DNA from: Chelatococcus sambhunathii
GTDB lineage: Bacteria; Pseudomonadota; Alphaproteobacteria; Rhizobiales; Beijerinckiaceae
Direction: 5' to 3'
DNA: 64,000 bases
Assembly (NCBI RefSeq): GCF_001418005.1
Contig: NZ_LIOL01000003.1
Location: forward strand, 310,001-374,000
Made by a program: the position numbers and the translations under genes. Position 1 is the stretch's first letter; each line of letters opens with the position of its first letter. Shown here one piece after another: positions 9,874-17,729 of the stretch. The notes beneath the pieces were generated by a model. It saw only the letters and a list, made by a program, of their open reading frames with translations. It did no database searches and was not told where the DNA came from.

Positions 9874-10971
9874 ATGAACCAGCCCCTTTCCGTCTCCACC
9901 CTCGGCGCCCAGGCCGTCGACGTGGATATCCGCAGCGTCGATCTCTCCTACGGCACCAACCATGTCCTCAAGGGCATCGACCTCCACATCCGGCCCGGCG
10001 AGTTCTTCGCCTTCCTCGGTCCGTCGGGCTGCGGGAAGACGACGCTGCTGCGCCTGATCGCCGGCTTCAACCGCGCCGACGGCGGCGAGGTGCTGGTCGG
10101 CGGGCGCGAGGTGTCGCACCTGCCGCCGTGGAAGCGCGACGTCGGCATGGTCTTCCAGTCCTATGCCCTGTGGCCGCACATGAGCGTGAAGCGCAACGTC
10201 GCCTTCGGCCTCGAGGAAAGGAAGGTGCCCAGGGCCGAGATCGAGCGGCGCGTCGCGGCCGCGCTGGAACTCGTCGGCCTTTCGCATCTCGCCGACCGTC
10301 GCCCTTCGCAGCTCTCCGGCGGCCAGCAGCAGCGCGTCGCCGTGGCCCGCACCATCGCCATTGAGCCCAAGGTGCTGCTGCTCGACGAGCCCCTCTCCAA
10401 CCTCGACGCGAAGATGCGCGTGCAGGTGAGGCGCGAGCTGCGCGATCTGCAGCAGCGCCTCGGCCTGACGACGATCTTCGTCACGCACGACCAGGAGGAG
10501 GCGAACACGATCTGCGACCGTATCGCCGTCATGAACGACGGCGCCGTGCAGCAGGTCGGCTCGCCCATGGAGCTCTACGAGAAGCCGGCCAACCTGTTCG
10601 TCGCCAGCTTCCTCGGCACGGCCAACATCGTGCCCGGTCGCGTGATCGAGGAGGGCGGGGCGCGCCTCTTCGAGATCGACGCCGGCGTGCGCTTGCCGAT
10701 CCCGGCTCATGTCACGGTGCCGGAGGGGGCCAAGCTCGTCTTCCGCCCTCAGCATGCCTCGCTCGGGGCCGACGGCGCCCGCGACGTGTCCCTGCCGGGC
10801 ACGGTCCTGCACAGCGAATTCCTGGGCTCGACGGTGCGCTACGGAGTCAAGGTCGGCTCCGCCGAGGTCTCGATCGACGTACCTTTCCAGTCGGGCGAGG
10901 CCATCCACAAGCCGGGCGCCGCCGTCGAGGTGGGCCTGTCGCTGAATGCGGCTGTCTGGCTTGCATCCTGA
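9874..10971 (+). CDS. AfuC-like ABC transporter ATP-binding protein
   Basis: 365-residue ATPase of the MalK/FbpC/AfuC class. The nucleotide-binding domain fills about residues 10-245, with Walker A GPSGCGKTT, signature LSGGQQQR and Walker B VLLLDEPLSNLD followed by the switch histidine in VTHDQ. A C-terminal TOBE regulatory domain (about 275-365) follows. The start ATG at 9874 is preceded by AGGG. It drives import through the fused permease encoded just upstream. Frame continuity extends upstream inside the permease gene but that part is not coding here. Confidence 0.92.
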   Translation: MNQPLSVSTLGAQAVDVDIRSVDLSYGTNHVLKGIDLHIRPGEFFAFLGPSGCGKTTLLRLIAGFNRADGGEVLVGGREVSHLPPWKRDVGMVFQSYALWPHMSVKRNVAFGLEERKVPRAEIERRVAAALELVGLSHLADRRPSQLSGGQQQRVAVARTIAIEPKVLLLDEPLSNLDAKMRVQVRRELRDLQQRLGLTTIFVTHDQEEANTICDRIAVMNDGAVQQVGSPMELYEKPANLFVASFLGTANIVPGRVIEEGGARLFEIDAGVRLPIPAHVTVPEGAKLVFRPQHASLGADGARDVSLPGTVLHSEFLGSTVRYGVKVGSAEVSIDVPFQSGEAIHKPGAAVEVGLSLNAAVWLAS

Positions 10972-11019
10972 AGGGATGTGCAGCGGTCCGCCGCGTGGCA
11001 TATGCGTTGCGGCGATTTC

Positions 11020-11051
11020 TCGCGCGGCGGTGTCCTCCCGCCGCCGCGCGA
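11020..11051 (+). terminator. GC-rich hairpin after the ABC operon
   Basis: An 11-bp perfect inverted repeat (11020-11030 with 11041-11051, TCGCGCGGCGG and its complement) encloses a 10-nt loop, between the ATPase stop and the phosphatase start. There is no T tract, so it may be an attenuator or RNA-stability element rather than a full rho-independent terminator. Confidence 0.45.
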
Positions 11052-11091
11052 CGCCGCTCCACATTCGCGCTTCCCAATCCGAGAGCTTCCC

Positions 11092-11760
11092 ATGACGCCC
11101 CCCAAGGCCATTCTCTTCGACCTCGACGGAACGCTCGTCGACAGTGCCCGCGACCTGACCGACGCGGTCAATGCCCTTCTCGCCGAGGAGGGGCTGCCGC
11201 AGGTGAGCCTCGCGGCGGTCAAGTCGATGATCGGCGACGGGGCGGCGAAGCTCGTGGAGCGCGCGCTCGCCGCGACGGGGGGCGACCTGTCCCGCCTGCC
11301 CGCCCATGTCGTGCGTTTCCTCGCCATCTACGAAACGGGCGCCGCCCGTCACACGGCGGCCTATCCCGGCGTGCCGGAGGTGCTCCATGAGCTCAAGCGG
11401 CGCGGGCTGAGGCTCGCCGTCGTCACCAACAAGCCCTATGCGGCGACCATGGACATCCTCGAGGCGCTCGGCCTCGCCGGCTTCTTCGGCGCGGTGATCG
11501 GCGGCGACAGCCTGCCCGAGCGCAAGCCGCACCCGGCGCCGCTCGTGGCCGCGCTGGCGCGCCTCGACGTGCCGGCCGAAGCGGCGATCATGGTTGGCGA
11601 CAATTATCACGACGTGGAGGCGGCGCGAGCCGCCGGCGTGCGCGCCTTCGCCGTCACCTACGGCTACAGCCACCGGCCCCACGCCGAGCTCGGGGCCGAC
11701 CGCCTCCTCGACACCATGTCCGAGCTGCCGTCCCTCATCGACGAGGCGGTCGCCGCCTGA
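11092..11760 (+). CDS. gph: Phosphoglycolate phosphatase-like HAD hydrolase (Gph family)
   Basis: 222-residue HAD phosphatase. The nucleophile motif is D10-L-D12-G-T near the N-terminus (ILFDLDGTLVDS). A helical cap follows (about 20-85), then the threonine loop (AVVTNKP), the lysine in PERKPHPAP and the acidic motif GDNYHDVEAA. It is close in length and motifs to Gph, which dephosphorylates 2-phosphoglycolate. It lies 120 bp downstream of the phospho-metabolite transporter, on the same strand, and 17 bp before a histidine phosphatase. That context suggests dephosphorylation of an imported compound, but housekeeping phosphoglycolate repair is equally possible. Confidence 0.85.
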   Translation: MTPPKAILFDLDGTLVDSARDLTDAVNALLAEEGLPQVSLAAVKSMIGDGAAKLVERALAATGGDLSRLPAHVVRFLAIYETGAARHTAAYPGVPEVLHELKRRGLRLAVVTNKPYAATMDILEALGLAGFFGAVIGGDSLPERKPHPAPLVAALARLDVPAEAAIMVGDNYHDVEAARAAGVRAFAVTYGYSHRPHAELGADRLLDTMSELPSLIDEAVAA

Positions 11761-11777
11761 GCCTCAGGACCCATCCC

Positions 11778-12407
11778 ATGCGACTGATCCTCATCCGCCA
11801 CGGCGAGACGGAGTGGAACGCCAAGCGCCGTCTGCAGGGCCATGCCGATGCCCCCTTGTCGGAGCGGGGGATGGTCCAGGCGCGGCGGGCGGCCGCCTTC
11901 TTCGCTGCGGAGCCGGCGCCCGGCCTCGTCGTCTCCTCCGACCTCGGCCGCGCGCGCCGCACGGCCGAGATCCTCGGCTTTCCCGACGCCGTGACGGATC
12001 CCCGCCTGCGCGAGATGGACCTCGGCGATTGGACGGGCCGCTTCATTGCGGAGATCGAGGCCGAGGACAGGCACGCCTATCGCGATTGGCGGCTCGGCAC
12101 CCATACGCCGCCCCGGGGCGAGACGTGGCAGGCGTTCCGTGGGCGCGTCGGCGCGGCCATCGCGGACATCCTCGCCCGCGCGCCCGGGGACGCGGTCGTC
12201 GTGACGCACGAGGGCGTCGTGCGCGCCACCTGCGACGTCCTCGTCGGGCTCGCGCCCCAGAGCCTCGCGCCCCTCGTGCCGGGCGCCGTCACCGTCTTCG
12301 CGGTGAACCGCGCCGTCTCGCCGGCTGCCGCGCGCCTCCTGACGTTCAACTATGTTTCAGCGCCCGACGACCTGAAGATCCGCGGCCTCGACCACGCGCC
12401 GGTCTAG
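11778..12407 (+). CDS. Histidine phosphatase family protein (phosphoglycerate mutase-like)
   Basis: 209-residue enzyme of the histidine phosphatase superfamily. The phosphohistidine motif is R7-H8-G9-E10 (LIRHGETEWN), a second arginine is in SSDLGRARRTAEI, a glutamate is in LREMDLGDWTGR, and the second catalytic histidine is in VVVTHEGVVRA. It lacks the long insertion of glycolytic phosphoglycerate mutases, so it is more likely a phosphatase of the CobC/PhoE type. The gene follows gph by 17 bp, suggesting co-transcription. Its stop abuts the stop of the convergent fhuC gene with no bases between. Confidence 0.85.
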   Translation: MRLILIRHGETEWNAKRRLQGHADAPLSERGMVQARRAAAFFAAEPAPGLVVSSDLGRARRTAEILGFPDAVTDPRLREMDLGDWTGRFIAEIEAEDRHAYRDWRLGTHTPPRGETWQAFRGRVGAAIADILARAPGDAVVVTHEGVVRATCDVLVGLAPQSLAPLVPGAVTVFAVNRAVSPAAARLLTFNYVSAPDDLKIRGLDHAPV

Positions 12408-13229
12408 CTACCGCACGAAGCCCATGGGCTCGCCGGTGTCGGGGTGGCGCATCACGCCCATGGCGATGCCGTAGATGGTCTCGAGCTGCCGCGGCGTCAT
12501 GATCGCGTCCGGCGTGCCGCGGGCGAGCAGGCGGCCGCCGCGCAGGGCGACGATCTCGTCGCAGAAGCGCGCCGCCATGTTGACGTCGTGCAGTACCACG
12601 ATGACGGCGAGGCCGCGCTCGTGCGCGAGACGGCGCACCAGCGCCAGCACCTCGACCTGATGGGCGACGTCAAGGGCGGAGATCGGCTCGTCGAGCAGCA
12701 GGCATTCGGTATCCTGCGCCACCAGCATGGCGAGCCAGGCACGCTGGCGCTCGCCGCCGGACAGGGTGTCGACCAGCCGGTCGGCGAAGATCTCGACATC
12801 GGTGAGCGCCATCGCTTGGGCGACCTTCTCCCGGTCGATGGCGGAGAAGCGCCCGAGCGCGCCGTGCCAGGGATAGCGGCCGAGCGCTACGAGTTCCTTC
12901 ACCAGCATGCCCGTGGCGGGCGGCGTCTGCTGCGGCAGGTAGCCGACCTTGCGGGCAAACGCCCGGTCGCCCCATTCCGGCAGCGGCCGGCCGGCGAAAC
13001 GCACGGTGCCGGCCGACGGCTGCTGCTGGCGCGCCAGCAGCTTGACCAGCGTCGACTTGCCGGAGCCGTTGTGACCGATGAGGCCGACGACGCGCTTCGC
13101 CGGGAGGGTCAATGAGAGCGGTCCAAGCAGGGTGCGCTCGGGCAGCGCGAAGGCGACATCGTCAAGCGCGAAGAGCGGGCCGGTCATGTCGGATGCGGCT
13201 TCGGTCGGGCGAGTCGGGAGGTCGAGCAT
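12408..13229 (-). CDS. fhuC: Ferric hydroxamate ABC transporter ATP-binding protein FhuC (orphan)
   Basis: 273-residue ATPase with Walker A GHNGSGKST, Q loop PQQTPPA, signature LSGGERQRAWLAMLVAQ and Walker B CLLLDEPISALD. The block VALGRYPWHGALGRF and the C-terminal YGIAMGVMRHP are characteristic of FhuC, which powers uptake of iron-hydroxamate siderophores. The start at 13229 has GAGG about 9 nt upstream; a shorter start at 13187 is possible. No fhuB permease or fhuD binding protein is next to it, and the DNA upstream is gene debris. The gene may serve permeases encoded elsewhere or be a remnant of a lost operon. The reading frame itself looks intact. Confidence 0.88.
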   Translation of the reverse strand: MLDLPTRPTEAASDMTGPLFALDDVAFALPERTLLGPLSLTLPAKRVVGLIGHNGSGKSTLVKLLARQQQPSAGTVRFAGRPLPEWGDRAFARKVGYLPQQTPPATGMLVKELVALGRYPWHGALGRFSAIDREKVAQAMALTDVEIFADRLVDTLSGGERQRAWLAMLVAQDTECLLLDEPISALDVAHQVEVLALVRRLAHERGLAVIVVLHDVNMAARFCDEIVALRGGRLLARGTPDAIMTPRQLETIYGIAMGVMRHPDTGEPMGFVR

Positions 13230-13454
13230 CGGGAGCCTCGTCAGGTGCCGACGGTGAGCATGAGGAGGTCGGCGGCTGCCGCCGGCTGCATGGCCGCACG
13301 CTGACCGGCGTTCTGGTCCCGGCAGTGCGCCCGAGCGCCGGAATACGCCCACGGAGGGGCGGCGCGCAATGGGCAATGCACGAAGCACGAGCCTTTCCAT
13401 CCGATCCGGACCGCAGCGCCGGGAAATTGCCGGAGCCGGCGGGTCCCCCTCGTA

Positions 13455-13682
13455 CGCGCCCCGCGTCCGCGAGGGCGGCAACGACGGCGTCCGTCGTGCG
13501 CTGCACATGCGTGCCGATGGCGTCGACCGCGCGGGTGGTGTCGCATTCGAGCGCCGAACCGAGCAGCGCGCGGTGCTCGCAGTGGATGTCCCGTGTCAGC
13601 AGCGTGCGCACGCGGAAAAAGGGGACGATAGCGCTTCGGATGCTCGAACATCATCCCTCTCAGGCGCAGCAGCCAGGCCGAG
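13455..13682 (-). pseudogene. Remnant of a GntR/FCD-family regulator, frameshifted and truncated
   Basis: After the stop of the PrpD-like fragment, the minus strand reads SAWLLRLRGMMFEHPKRYR. This matches the ligand-binding FCD domain of GntR regulators (compare W-L-L-R-x-R-x-x-x-F-E-x-x-x-R-Y-R). The continuation of the domain is found in another frame: LTRDIHCEHRALLGSALE and TTRAVDAIGTHVQRTTDAVV, typical of the last FCD helices with the EHRAL metal-binding histidine. A frameshift after KRYR therefore splits it. The DNA-binding N-terminal half is missing. Family identity is inferred from motifs only. Confidence 0.6.
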
Positions 13683-13684
13683 GG

Positions 13685-14008
13685 TCAGTCGAAGACGGGC
13701 GGCGGACGTGGGGGGCCGAGAACGTCGCCGAGCCACGGCATGTCCGGGTCACCACCGAGATCGTGCACTCCGGCGATGAGGCGTCCGACGGCGGGTGCCG
13801 ACAGCGCCATGCCGCACAGCCCGCGCGTCTTGTCGAAAAAGGCCGCCTCGCCGACCGGATTGGCCGGCGAGCCGAGCGGATTCGTCACGCGGGTCGCGAA
13901 CCAGCGTCCGTCCCGCGTCGCAATCCGCATGAAGGGCTCCTCGGTTTTGAGGACGGCGTCGTCGACGGTGAGCGCGAGCAGCGGCACCGGCTTCCTTGAA
14001 ATATTCAA
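13685..14008 (-). pseudogene. C-terminal remnant of a MmgE/PrpD-family protein
   Basis: A 107-codon open frame encodes MRIATRDGRWFATRV, then NPLGSPANPVGEAAFFDKTRGLC, then SAPAVGRLIAGVHDL. This order resembles the last domain of MmgE/PrpD proteins (2-methylcitrate dehydratase and relatives), where a G-x-P-x-N-P block and a C-terminal helix pair close the fold. The family is normally about 450 residues, so three quarters of the gene is absent. The frame begins in an AT-rich segment with no ribosome site, so it is probably not expressed. It ends exactly where the GntR/FCD remnant begins. Confidence 0.6.
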
Positions 14009-14367
14009 CTAGCATTACTATTTGCGGACAAATAAATACTGCCGATCTTGCAACTTGTTATCGATAATAATTCACGGTAGATTTGTTGTGTTGCAGAAAA
14101 GTGTTTCAACTTGGCGTTGTTCCAGCCCAAACGCTAACCACTCCTGACCCTGAGCGGCTCTCATCCCCCCTAATTCGACGACCTGCTCAGGGTCGTTCCC
14201 TTTTGCCGAGGAATCGCTGAGGCGGATGCGCGGCTGCTTTGTTGATGAGCGAGTCGAACGGTTGGGAACATGCGGCGCGCTGGTGCCGTCGGCATCATCG
14301 CTGCGCCGTTCCTGCCGCTGCCATCTCCGGAACCCGCGGCGGGGCAGCATCGGAGGCAGCGGTTTGG
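14009..14367. other. AT-rich scar and non-coding stretch
   Basis: From about 13995 to 14130 the base composition changes sharply to AT-rich, unlike anything else in the window. It contains the palindrome TTATCGATAA (14058-14067). Further on, GACCCTGAGC (14146-14155) and GCTCAGGGTC (14185-14194) form a perfect 10-bp inverted repeat with a 29-nt loop. Short open frames here show no recognisable domain. The stretch lies downstream of the minus-strand cyclase gene and beside two gene fragments, as expected of an insertion or deletion scar. No transposase was recognised. Confidence 0.5.
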
Positions 14368-15927
14368 TCACATGGCGCGCGGCCTCTCCCGTCCGGCCCG
14401 GGTCTCCAGCGCCGTCAGCGCCTTTTCGAGGAGCCGGCGCGTCTCGCCTGCCGAGCCTGCGTCGAGCGCCTTGATGTCGAGAAAGAGATCGAGGCCCTGG
14501 ACCTGGCCATGGATGACGTCGGCTTCGGCCGCTCCGGAAAGTCCCCGCACGGCATAAGGCACGACGGCGCGGCTCACGCCCTTGACCGCGATCGGCGCAA
14601 GCGCCTCGGCTTCGACGATGTCGCGCACCAGCGCATAGGTCTCGTAGCTGATGACAATCGAACCCGGCTGTGCGACGGCCTGCAGGCGCGCCGCGAGGTT
14701 CGCCTCCGCCCCGATGATCGTGTAGTCCATGCGGTTGTCACTGCCGAAATTGCCGACGTGACAAAAGCCGGTGTTGATGCCCATGCGCACCTCGAGCGGC
14801 TCGGCGAGGCCGCGCTTGCGCCATTCGGCGTTGAGCCGGCCGAGCGCCGCCTGCATGTCGAGCGCCATGCGCACGGCCGCGGCCGCGTCCTCCCGGACGC
14901 CGCGCGTATCGGGATCACCGAAGAAGAGCAGGATGGCGTCGCCGACGAACTTGTCGATGGTCGCCCCGTGGCGCAGCGCGATGACCGACATCTCGGTGAA
15001 ATATTCGTTGAGGAGCGCGGTCAGGTCCTCCGGCTGCAGGCGCTCCGTCAGGGCCGTGAAGTCCTTGATGTCGGAGAAGAAAATGGTGAGCTTCTTGCGC
15101 TCGGCGGTTATGGCGACCTCCTTGGCGCCGCTGAAGATGCTGCGGTAGACCTGCGGCGAGAGATAGCGCGCGATCTTGGCCGAGACGGTGCCGAGGAAGG
15201 CGTTCGCCTGTGCGAGTTCGCCGTTCATGTGCCGGATGACGGCCGCCTGCCGGCTCTGCATGCGGATGAAGGCGAGGCCACACGCCGCCACCACGGCGAA
15301 ATAGACGAGCAGGGACTGGAAAGAGAAGATGCTCGCCTCGATGGGCCGGCGCACGGTGACCTCCTGCACGCCGCGCACGTCGCCGACGCGCCAGTTCTGC
15401 TTCGGGCTGTCGGGATGGCTGTTGTGGCAGGCGACGCAGGCCGGGCCCATGACGATGGGCGTCGCGATGCGCACGGTGCGGTCGACGAGCGTGCCAGAGA
15501 CGTCGACGACCGGCCTTGCCGCATCCTGCCGCAGTTGTTCCAGGGCCGTCTGCTCGAAGGCATCGATCGGATGGCCCGCCCGCTTGCGGAAGGGAAAATC
15601 CGAGAAGATGCGGATCTTGACCGCTCCATCGCGCGCGCTGATGCGCTTGCCGAGCTCGATGGACATGGCCGTCGGCATGGGGGCGTCCTCGCCATGGCTT
15701 TCGCCGTCGAGCCGCCCGAGCACGTCATTGGCGTAATAGGTGCGCATCTCGTCGATGAGCACGCCGATCTCGGTCGCCTCACCCTGCATCATCCGGGTGG
15801 ACAGGCCCCTCAGGTCGAGCCACACCGCAAGGGGAAGTCCGACGACGAGAGGCAGGACGAGAACGGCGAGAGAGAATGTCGCCGTCCGGTGCCGGTGACG
15901 TTGTATGTGCGGAAGAGGAGCGCGCAT
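14368..15927 (-). CDS. Class III adenylate/guanylate cyclase with periplasmic CxxCH (Tll0287-like) sensor
   Basis: 519-residue membrane protein. A first membrane helix lies at about 18-38. A periplasmic DUF3365/Tll0287-like domain (about 45-195) contains C164-V-A-C167-H168, a c-type heme attachment motif. A second membrane helix lies at about 203-222, followed by a linker and a class III catalytic domain (about 275-480). Metal-binding aspartates are D286 (FFSDIKDF) and D330 (KFVGDAI). K326 is the residue that usually selects adenine, and N410/R414 are the transition-state pair. It probably makes cAMP in response to a heme-sensed signal such as redox state or a gas. Adenylate rather than guanylate specificity is inferred from the lysine. 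Confidence 0.88.
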   Translation of the reverse strand: MRAPLPHIQRHRHRTATFSLAVLVLPLVVGLPLAVWLDLRGLSTRMMQGEATEIGVLIDEMRTYYANDVLGRLDGESHGEDAPMPTAMSIELGKRISARDGAVKIRIFSDFPFRKRAGHPIDAFEQTALEQLRQDAARPVVDVSGTLVDRTVRIATPIVMGPACVACHNSHPDSPKQNWRVGDVRGVQEVTVRRPIEASIFSFQSLLVYFAVVAACGLAFIRMQSRQAAVIRHMNGELAQANAFLGTVSAKIARYLSPQVYRSIFSGAKEVAITAERKKLTIFFSDIKDFTALTERLQPEDLTALLNEYFTEMSVIALRHGATIDKFVGDAILLFFGDPDTRGVREDAAAAVRMALDMQAALGRLNAEWRKRGLAEPLEVRMGINTGFCHVGNFGSDNRMDYTIIGAEANLAARLQAVAQPGSIVISYETYALVRDIVEAEALAPIAVKGVSRAVVPYAVRGLSGAAEADVIHGQVQGLDLFLDIKALDAGSAGETRRLLEKALTALETRAGRERPRAM

Positions 15928-16113
15928 GGCTGACCCACGAGCCGGTGGCCCGCCACCGGGCGGGAGCCCGGCCGGTAGTGCCGATGGGGTCGAGAATGCA
16001 CGAACCGCATTTCAGGCACATTGCGTCCGAAACGTTTTCGATTTCGTCATTTGCGATTCTGCCGCAATATTCGTTCGATTCTGGCTATTTCAGCTTTCGT
16101 TTGGGCTTCGCTT

Positions 16114-17715
16114 TCAACGCGGAGTTTCTGCCTCGAGGTCAACACCTTCGAAGACATGGCGCCCGAGCGGGTCGATGCCGAAGCCTTTCACTTCCTTGCG
16201 CGTGGCCATGAAGACGATGGAATGGGCGAGGGGAACCCAGGGCGCCTCGCGCTTGAAGACCTGCTGCGCCTGCCGGTAGAGCGCCTCGCGCTCGTTGCGG
16301 TTGCTCGTGGCCTTGGCGCGCGTGACGAGCGCGTCGTATGCGGGCAGGCACCACTTGGCGACGTTGTTGCCGCCGGGCCGGGCCGCCGCGCAGCCGAGCA
16401 GCACGTTGAGGAAATTGTCGGGGTCGCCGTTGTCGCCGGTCCAGCCGTATAGCGCGAGGGGCGGCTCGCCGGCCTGCAGCTTGGCGCGATACTGGTCCCA
16501 TTCGGTGGTAACGAGACGGGCACGGATGCCGATGCGCGCGAGATCGGCCTGCACCAGCTCGGCGACGCGGTGGCCGTCGGGATTGTAGGGCCGGCTGACC
16601 GGCATGTACCAAAGCTCGGTGTCGAGCCCGTCCGGATAGCCCGCCTCGGCGACGAGGCGCCGGGCCTGCCCGGGGTCATAGGGGTAATCTTCGATCGCCT
16701 CGTTATAGGACCACAGCAGGGGCGGGATCGGATTCTTGGCCACCGTGCCTGTGCCCCGGTGCACAGCCTCGATGATGGCGCGCTTGTCGATCGCCATGTT
16801 CACGGCGTGCCGCAGCTTGACCTTGTCGAAGGGCGGGCGCGCGGCATTCATCGCGAGATAGCCGATGTTGAGCCCTTCCTGCTGGAGGAGGCGCAGCGAT
16901 GGATTGGCGGCGATGGTCTCCCGGTCGCTCGGGTTGGGGAAGGCCATGACGTGACATTCGCCCGCCTTGAGCTTGGCGAGCCGCACGGCCGGATTGGGCG
17001 TGATGGAGAAGACGAGGGTGTCGATCTTCTGCCGCCCGTTCCAGTGGTCGGCGAAGGCCCGGTAGCGGATGGCGATGTCCTTCTGGTAGCCGACGAGCGC
17101 GAACGGCCCGGTGCCGACGGGATCGGCATCGAGCCGCGCGGGCTCGCCCCGGCGCAGAAGGAGATCGCCGTATTCCGCCGACAGCATCACGTTGAAAGGC
17201 ATGGCGAGATTGGCGAGGAACGGCGCTTCGGCGCGGGCGAGGCGGATGCGGACGGTGTGGTCGTCAACCTTCTCGATGGCGCGGATGAGGTCCGGCATGC
17301 CGAGGTCGCGGAAATAGTCGAAGGTGGCCCCCGGCGTGCCGTGGAAGGGATGATCCTCCTTCCATTGCCGCATCAGGGAAAAAAGGACGTCGTCGGCGTT
17401 GAAGTCGCGGGTCGGGGTGAAGACGGCGTTGGCATGGAACTTGACCCCCCGCCGCAGACGGAAGGTGTAGACCGTGCCGTCCGGCGAGATCTCCCAGGAT
17501 TCGGCGAGCGCCGGCACGATCCGCGTCGTGCCGGGCACGAATTCGACGAGGTTGTTGAACATTGGCCGTCCCGCGTTCATGCCCGTCGTCGTGGTCACGA
17601 TCTGCGGGTTGAGGGCCTCGGGGCTGCCTTCCGAGCAGAAGACCAGCGTCTTGGCGGCGGCGGGCGAGGCGGCGAGGGCGAGCCCGCAGGCGGCCGCCAC
17701 CAGATGTTTCACCAT
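16114..17715 (-). CDS. dppA: Dipeptide-binding protein DppA
   Basis: 533-residue family 5 extracellular binding protein with a signal peptide (cleavage near residue 21, AAA|KTL). It follows E. coli DppA closely along its length: TLVFCSEGSPEALNPQ at the mature N-terminus, then NADDVLFSL, EAPFLANLAM, GTGPFALVGYQKD, IDTLVFSITP, YNPDGHRVAE, GWTGDNGDPDNF and KEVKGFGIDPLGRH. DppA captures dipeptides for DppBCDF and in enterobacteria also serves chemotaxis and heme uptake. No dpp permease or ATPase gene is in this neighbourhood. Instead the gene follows a histidine kinase by 14 bp, so a sensory role is plausible. Confidence 0.88.
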   Translation of the reverse strand: MVKHLVAAACGLALAASPAAAKTLVFCSEGSPEALNPQIVTTTTGMNAGRPMFNNLVEFVPGTTRIVPALAESWEISPDGTVYTFRLRRGVKFHANAVFTPTRDFNADDVLFSLMRQWKEDHPFHGTPGATFDYFRDLGMPDLIRAIEKVDDHTVRIRLARAEAPFLANLAMPFNVMLSAEYGDLLLRRGEPARLDADPVGTGPFALVGYQKDIAIRYRAFADHWNGRQKIDTLVFSITPNPAVRLAKLKAGECHVMAFPNPSDRETIAANPSLRLLQQEGLNIGYLAMNAARPPFDKVKLRHAVNMAIDKRAIIEAVHRGTGTVAKNPIPPLLWSYNEAIEDYPYDPGQARRLVAEAGYPDGLDTELWYMPVSRPYNPDGHRVAELVQADLARIGIRARLVTTEWDQYRAKLQAGEPPLALYGWTGDNGDPDNFLNVLLGCAAARPGGNNVAKWCLPAYDALVTRAKATSNRNEREALYRQAQQVFKREAPWVPLAHSIVFMATRKEVKGFGIDPLGRHVFEGVDLEAETPR

Positions 17716-17729
17716 GTTCTCCCCCTTTG

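Noticed and set aside
8079-9899. Very long antisense open frame (about 600 codons) opposite the permease gene
   Set aside because: It is a GC-driven shadow with arginine/histidine/glutamate-rich low complexity. The plus-strand permease has membrane helices and EAA motifs, so the antisense frame is not a gene.
13996-14008. FNR-like dyad TTGAAATATTCAA
   Set aside because: The half-sites are separated by 5 bases instead of the 6 required for TTGA-N6-TCAA, and it does not precede a gene in promoter position.
14072-14371. 99-codon minus-strand open frame as a transposase fragment
   Set aside because: The translation shows no DDE or other transposase motif; the region is better described as an AT-rich scar with an inverted repeat.
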